NCBI GenBank assembly: GCA_930367205.1
Contig: OV884015.1
Span: 80,615,341 to 80,679,340 of the forward strand
DNA: 64,000 nt
From: Acanthosoma haemorrhoidale
Taxonomy: Eukaryota > Arthropoda > Insecta > Hemiptera > Acanthosomatidae
Direction of reading: 5' to 3'
Position numbers and translations under genes: made by a program. The notes beneath the pieces were generated by a model. That model saw nothing but the letters and a program-made list of their open reading frames with translations. It did not search any database and had not been told where the DNA came from. Below are positions 61,885-64,000 of this stretch, one piece after another (position 1 is the stretch's first letter; every line of letters starts with the position of its first letter).

Positions 61885-62203
61885 AGTTAATGTTTATTGA
61901 ATTACAAGCTAAGAAAGGTTGGTAAGAACACGTAGAACGTTATAACAAGACTACTTTATTTAGACCAAGATACCTCTATCTATAGGTATTACCTGTAAAC
62001 ATATACAGATAACATATGTTTGGGGATTAAGGCTGGGCACTAGCGGCGCCTGGACTTAACTTATAAAAAGGTAGATATAAGTACGATTTTGAGTTGAATT
62101 AAGTTAAAGTGAAGAATTAAAGAATTATGTAGAGAAAGGATTATTATATAAGATTATATTATTTAATAAGAATTAACCTGGTAGATAAAACCGTATATAT
62201 AAA
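61885..62203 (+). repeat. Diverged partial copy of the downstream LTR
   Basis: Starts AGTTAATG like the LTR at 62204 and aligns with it over about 150-180 bases (GGTAAGAACACGTAGAACG against GGTACTAAGAAACAACACG; GGGGATTAAGGCTGG against GGGGATTAAGATTGG; CTTAAC). It then departs into AT-rich DNA ending CCGTATATATAAA. Either an older LTR remnant or a duplicated U3 segment. Confidence 0.55.
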
Positions 62204-62442
62204 AGTTAATGGCTTTCGAATTAAAAAAAAAAGGCAAAAAGGTACTAAGAAACAACACGCTTGAAAGTTAGAACTAGACTGTTTATTTCAAGCCTACAAT
62301 CCTATATATTTACATTCGGGATGTTTACATCTAGAAGTCGGGGATTAAGATTGGATACTGATGCTGCCCGGAGCTTAACATATAGTTATAGTGCACCCGT
62401 GCTAACATTCTAAGAACTATGAATCACCCCTTTGCTGACTCT

Positions 62443-62480
62443 TATTTAAACCCCGTGAGAATCAGAGAAGGAGGTCAGTC
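62443..62480 (+). promoter_or_regulatory. LTR core promoter
   Basis: TATTTAAA (62443-62450) and, about 30 bases on, TCAGTC (62475-62480), a perfect arthropod initiator with the start at A 62477. Spacing is that of a normal TATA/Inr promoter, so R would begin near 62477. Confidence 0.5.
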
Positions 62481-62555
62481 TATTGTATCTCATTAGCCCG
62501 TCACTATGCTAGATTAGATCTGTATATTACCATGTCATTTATGTTTGTTATTCAA

Positions 62556-62561
62556 AATAAA
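62556..62561 (+). terminator. LTR polyadenylation signal
   Basis: AATAAA followed by T- and GT-rich sequence up to the LTR end, placed after the initiator as expected for R-U5. Confidence 0.5.
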
Positions 62562-62600
62562 TCTTTTTAAAAAGTCTTGTGTGCTTTGAAGATATTTAAC

Positions 62601-62618
62601 TGGCGCCCGAACGTGGGA
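62601..62618 (+). other. Primer binding site
   Basis: TGGCGCCCGAACGTGGGA; the TGGCGCC(C) start is typical of lysine-tRNA-primed elements. It overlaps the LTR end by one base. Confidence 0.65.
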
Positions 62619-62917
62619 CTTGGGAGGAATTTTGAAGGTATTTAAAGTAACTTTGCGGAGCTTAGAATCGTGTGTAATACCGAAATCAAGCAGCATAACT
62701 ACTTCTCTCCGTCTTGAGGAAGATTGCCACTGCGTATACAAGTATAGCAAGCATTCTCCACGACTACAGAGGTATCTTTCAACTTTCTGAAGATTTTCAA
62801 ATCTTATCACCCGAGTTTCAAAACTATTTGTTGAGACTTCGCAGCACCAAGGAAGAAGATTTTTCCACTGAAGACAACATACTTGATGGTAATTATAAGT
62901 AATTATAAGTTTATTGT
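62619..62917 (+). other. Untranslated leader of the errantivirus-like element
   Basis: About 300 bases between PBS and gag ATG. It ends in a duplicated AATTATAAGT just upstream of gag. A 62-codon frame here (62714-62902) opens with TTG and is not a believable gene. Packaging signals would lie here. Confidence 0.5.
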
Positions 62918-64000
62918 ATGTCAAATTTACAGGATAGATTAAACCAATTAAGACAAGTATATACAACTTTTAATCTAGATAATATTGATCAATTACTATT
63001 AGAAAATACAAATTCAGAGATGGCTATGGAAATAAAAGATCATGATTTTAAATTAATTCCGGAATATGATGGTGATCCTTTACAATTAGTAGATTTTATT
63101 AGAAATACAAAATTTGTGTATGACTTATATTGTAAAGATGATAACCAATATAAAGATATAAACCATTCAAAATTAGTATTAACTTTATTAACTAAGCTAA
63201 AAGGAAAAGCAAAAATTGCAACCTATGATAAGGAATTCACTAGTGTGACAGAAATTTTAACATTCCTTAAACGTAAATATCAAGATACGCGAACGAGAGA
63301 GCAATTAATATCAGAAATACTCAATACTAAATCGTACCATAACGAAAACCCACATGATTACTTAGAAAGATTAGGTAAGAAAAGATGCGATTTATATGCT
63401 CGCGTGTATGCCGACTCGGAAATAGTGAATAAACAGTCGGAAATGGAAAGATACGACAAACAGATATCACATCACACCGTTCATAATTTACATCCCTCGC
63501 TTACTGATTTTATTTATCATATTAAATTCGAGACAATCGAAGATATTGACGAAATCTTAAGAAATAACGCTGCGCACATTGTGCATCGGGTGTACGGTCC
63601 GGGTAGTCGAAAAGACAAACACCACCAACCACACCAATCGAATTATAAAGGCAAAAATTTCGATCCAAATTACAAACATAAATATGAAAAACAATTTCAA
63701 AAACAACCTCATGAACAAAAACAAGATTATCAACATCAACAAAACCAAAATTATAAAAGTTATCAAAATGCACAACCAAATTATCACAGTTACCCAAATA
63801 ATCAACAAAATTATCAAAAACCTATTCATAATCAATCATGGGATCCAAAATCTCAACATAGATTCTTTAATAAACCTCCATCCGGAAATTGGAGAAATAA
63901 TCAACAAAAAGTAGATCCACCACAACAAAATGATTCAAATACGGTTTCGATGAGAACTGTTTCTAATCGCGTACATTACGCCGAGGATGAGAGAGATGAA
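62918..64000 (+). CDS. gag: gag of an errantivirus-like element, intact, runs off the window
   Basis: Structural protein that would assemble capsids around element RNA. From ATG 62918 the frame is open for 361 codons to the last base of the window with no stop or shift, unlike every other retroelement frame here. Residues 1-60 are acidic and polar. About 85-200 forms the capsid-like helical core, with KLKGKA and FLKRKYQDTRTREQL (from residue 116) followed by a KSYHNENPHDYLERL block, the arrangement of gypsy-group Gag. From about residue 230 to 345 it is very rich in Gln, Asn, Tyr, His and Lys and has no Cys-His zinc knuckle, as is usual for errantivirus Gag; this segment probably binds RNA. 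The start fits the PBS-leader-ATG order. Because there is no stop in view, shadow frames (63579-63914 plus; several minus) can mask it. pol and any env lie beyond. Confidence 0.75.
   Translation, partial: MSNLQDRLNQLRQVYTTFNLDNIDQLLLENTNSEMAMEIKDHDFKLIPEYDGDPLQLVDFIRNTKFVYDLYCKDDNQYKDINHSKLVLTLLTKLKGKAKIATYDKEFTSVTEILTFLKRKYQDTRTREQLISEILNTKSYHNENPHDYLERLGKKRCDLYARVYADSEIVNKQSEMERYDKQISHHTVHNLHPSLTDFIYHIKFETIEDIDEILRNNAAHIVHRVYGPGSRKDKHHQPHQSNYKGKNFDPNYKHKYEKQFQKQPHEQKQDYQHQQNQNYKSYQNAQPNYHSYPNNQQNYQKPIHNQSWDPKSQHRFFNKPPSGNWRNNQQKVDPPQQNDSNTVSMRTVSNRVHYAEDERDE

Larger units (their letters stand above)
62204..62601 (+). mobile_element. 5' LTR of an errantivirus-like element
   Basis: 398 bases with perfect 6-base inverted ends AGTTAA...TTAACT. 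The last T is the first base of the primer binding site, the LTR/PBS overlap also known from 17.6/297-type elements. It inserted next to TATATATA, in line with the TATA-type target preference of these integrases. Internal signals: TATA-like and initiator elements, AATAAA at 62556-62561. Its 3' portion matches the LTR at 33863-34146. The second LTR must lie beyond the window. Confidence 0.65.

Noticed and set aside
62535..62966. 143-codon minus-strand frame
   Set aside because: Antisense to the LTR end, PBS and leader, all of which have strong plus-strand signals; no domain.
63522..63914. Frames on both strands (plus 63579-63914; minus 63522-63835)
   Set aside because: They overlap the long, stop-free gag frame and owe their openness to its repetitive Gln/Asn-rich codons; their proteins are low-complexity Ile/Asn or Phe/Val strings.
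1..64000. CRISPR arrays, operons, rRNA
   Set aside because: No regularly spaced short repeats, no tight co-directional gene runs and no rRNA-like conserved blocks; the window is eukaryotic.

Overview
This window reads as AT-rich, transposon-dense nuclear DNA of an animal, most likely an insect or close arthropod. The evidence is the mix of decayed elements: Jockey-clade LINEs, a mariner-type DNA transposon, two Ty3/gypsy retrotransposons, and errantivirus-like elements whose LTRs have AGTTAA...TTAACT ends and one of which has an env gene. I see no bacterial operon structure, rRNA, tRNA or CRISPR. I cannot name the species, and no complete host gene is visible.

Layout. From 1 to 5.1 kb the sequence is mostly featureless AT-rich DNA with the 3' end of a LINE ORF at 1.4-1.65 kb. 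A composite of diverged, LTR-like repeat pieces fills 5.15-6.45 kb. A 5'-truncated Jockey-type LINE with an 11-bp target-site duplication (TSD) sits at 6.89-7.96 kb. Further LINE relics lie at 10.55-11.4 kb, 15.5-15.8 kb (antisense endonuclease), 16.98-17.09 kb (antisense 3' UTR), 23.6-24.0 kb (weak), 43.56-44.5 kb (antisense, internally deleted) and 54.17-54.79 kb. A near-palindromic inverted repeat of about 165-bp arms occupies 27.28-27.67 kb. A possible GIY-YIG relic is at 29.2 kb.

The 32.4-34.9 kb block is a nest of three mobile elements: an errantivirus-like env relic with its polypurine tract and 3' LTR; a 213-bp poly(A)-tailed insertion with a 12-13 bp TSD inside that env; and a decayed mariner transposase that begins exactly where the LTR ends. 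A 606-bp solo LTR with a 5-bp TSD lies at 37.96-38.56 kb. A Ty3/gypsy gag-protease-RT relic is antisense at 46.4-48.5 kb, and a second, more GC-rich gypsy relic (gag to integrase) is at 57.6-61.3 kb.

The most notable feature is at the right edge. From 62.2 kb there is an apparently intact errantivirus-like 5' end: a 398-bp LTR with a recognisable core promoter and poly(A) signal, a lysine-tRNA-type primer binding site, a leader, and a gag reading frame open for 361 codons to the last base. Everything else recognisable is broken by stops, frameshifts or deletions.

Host coding sequence is only hinted at. The best candidate is a 146-bp antisense segment at 13.23-13.38 kb flanked by good splice signals. 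Several other open stretches have no recognisable homology.
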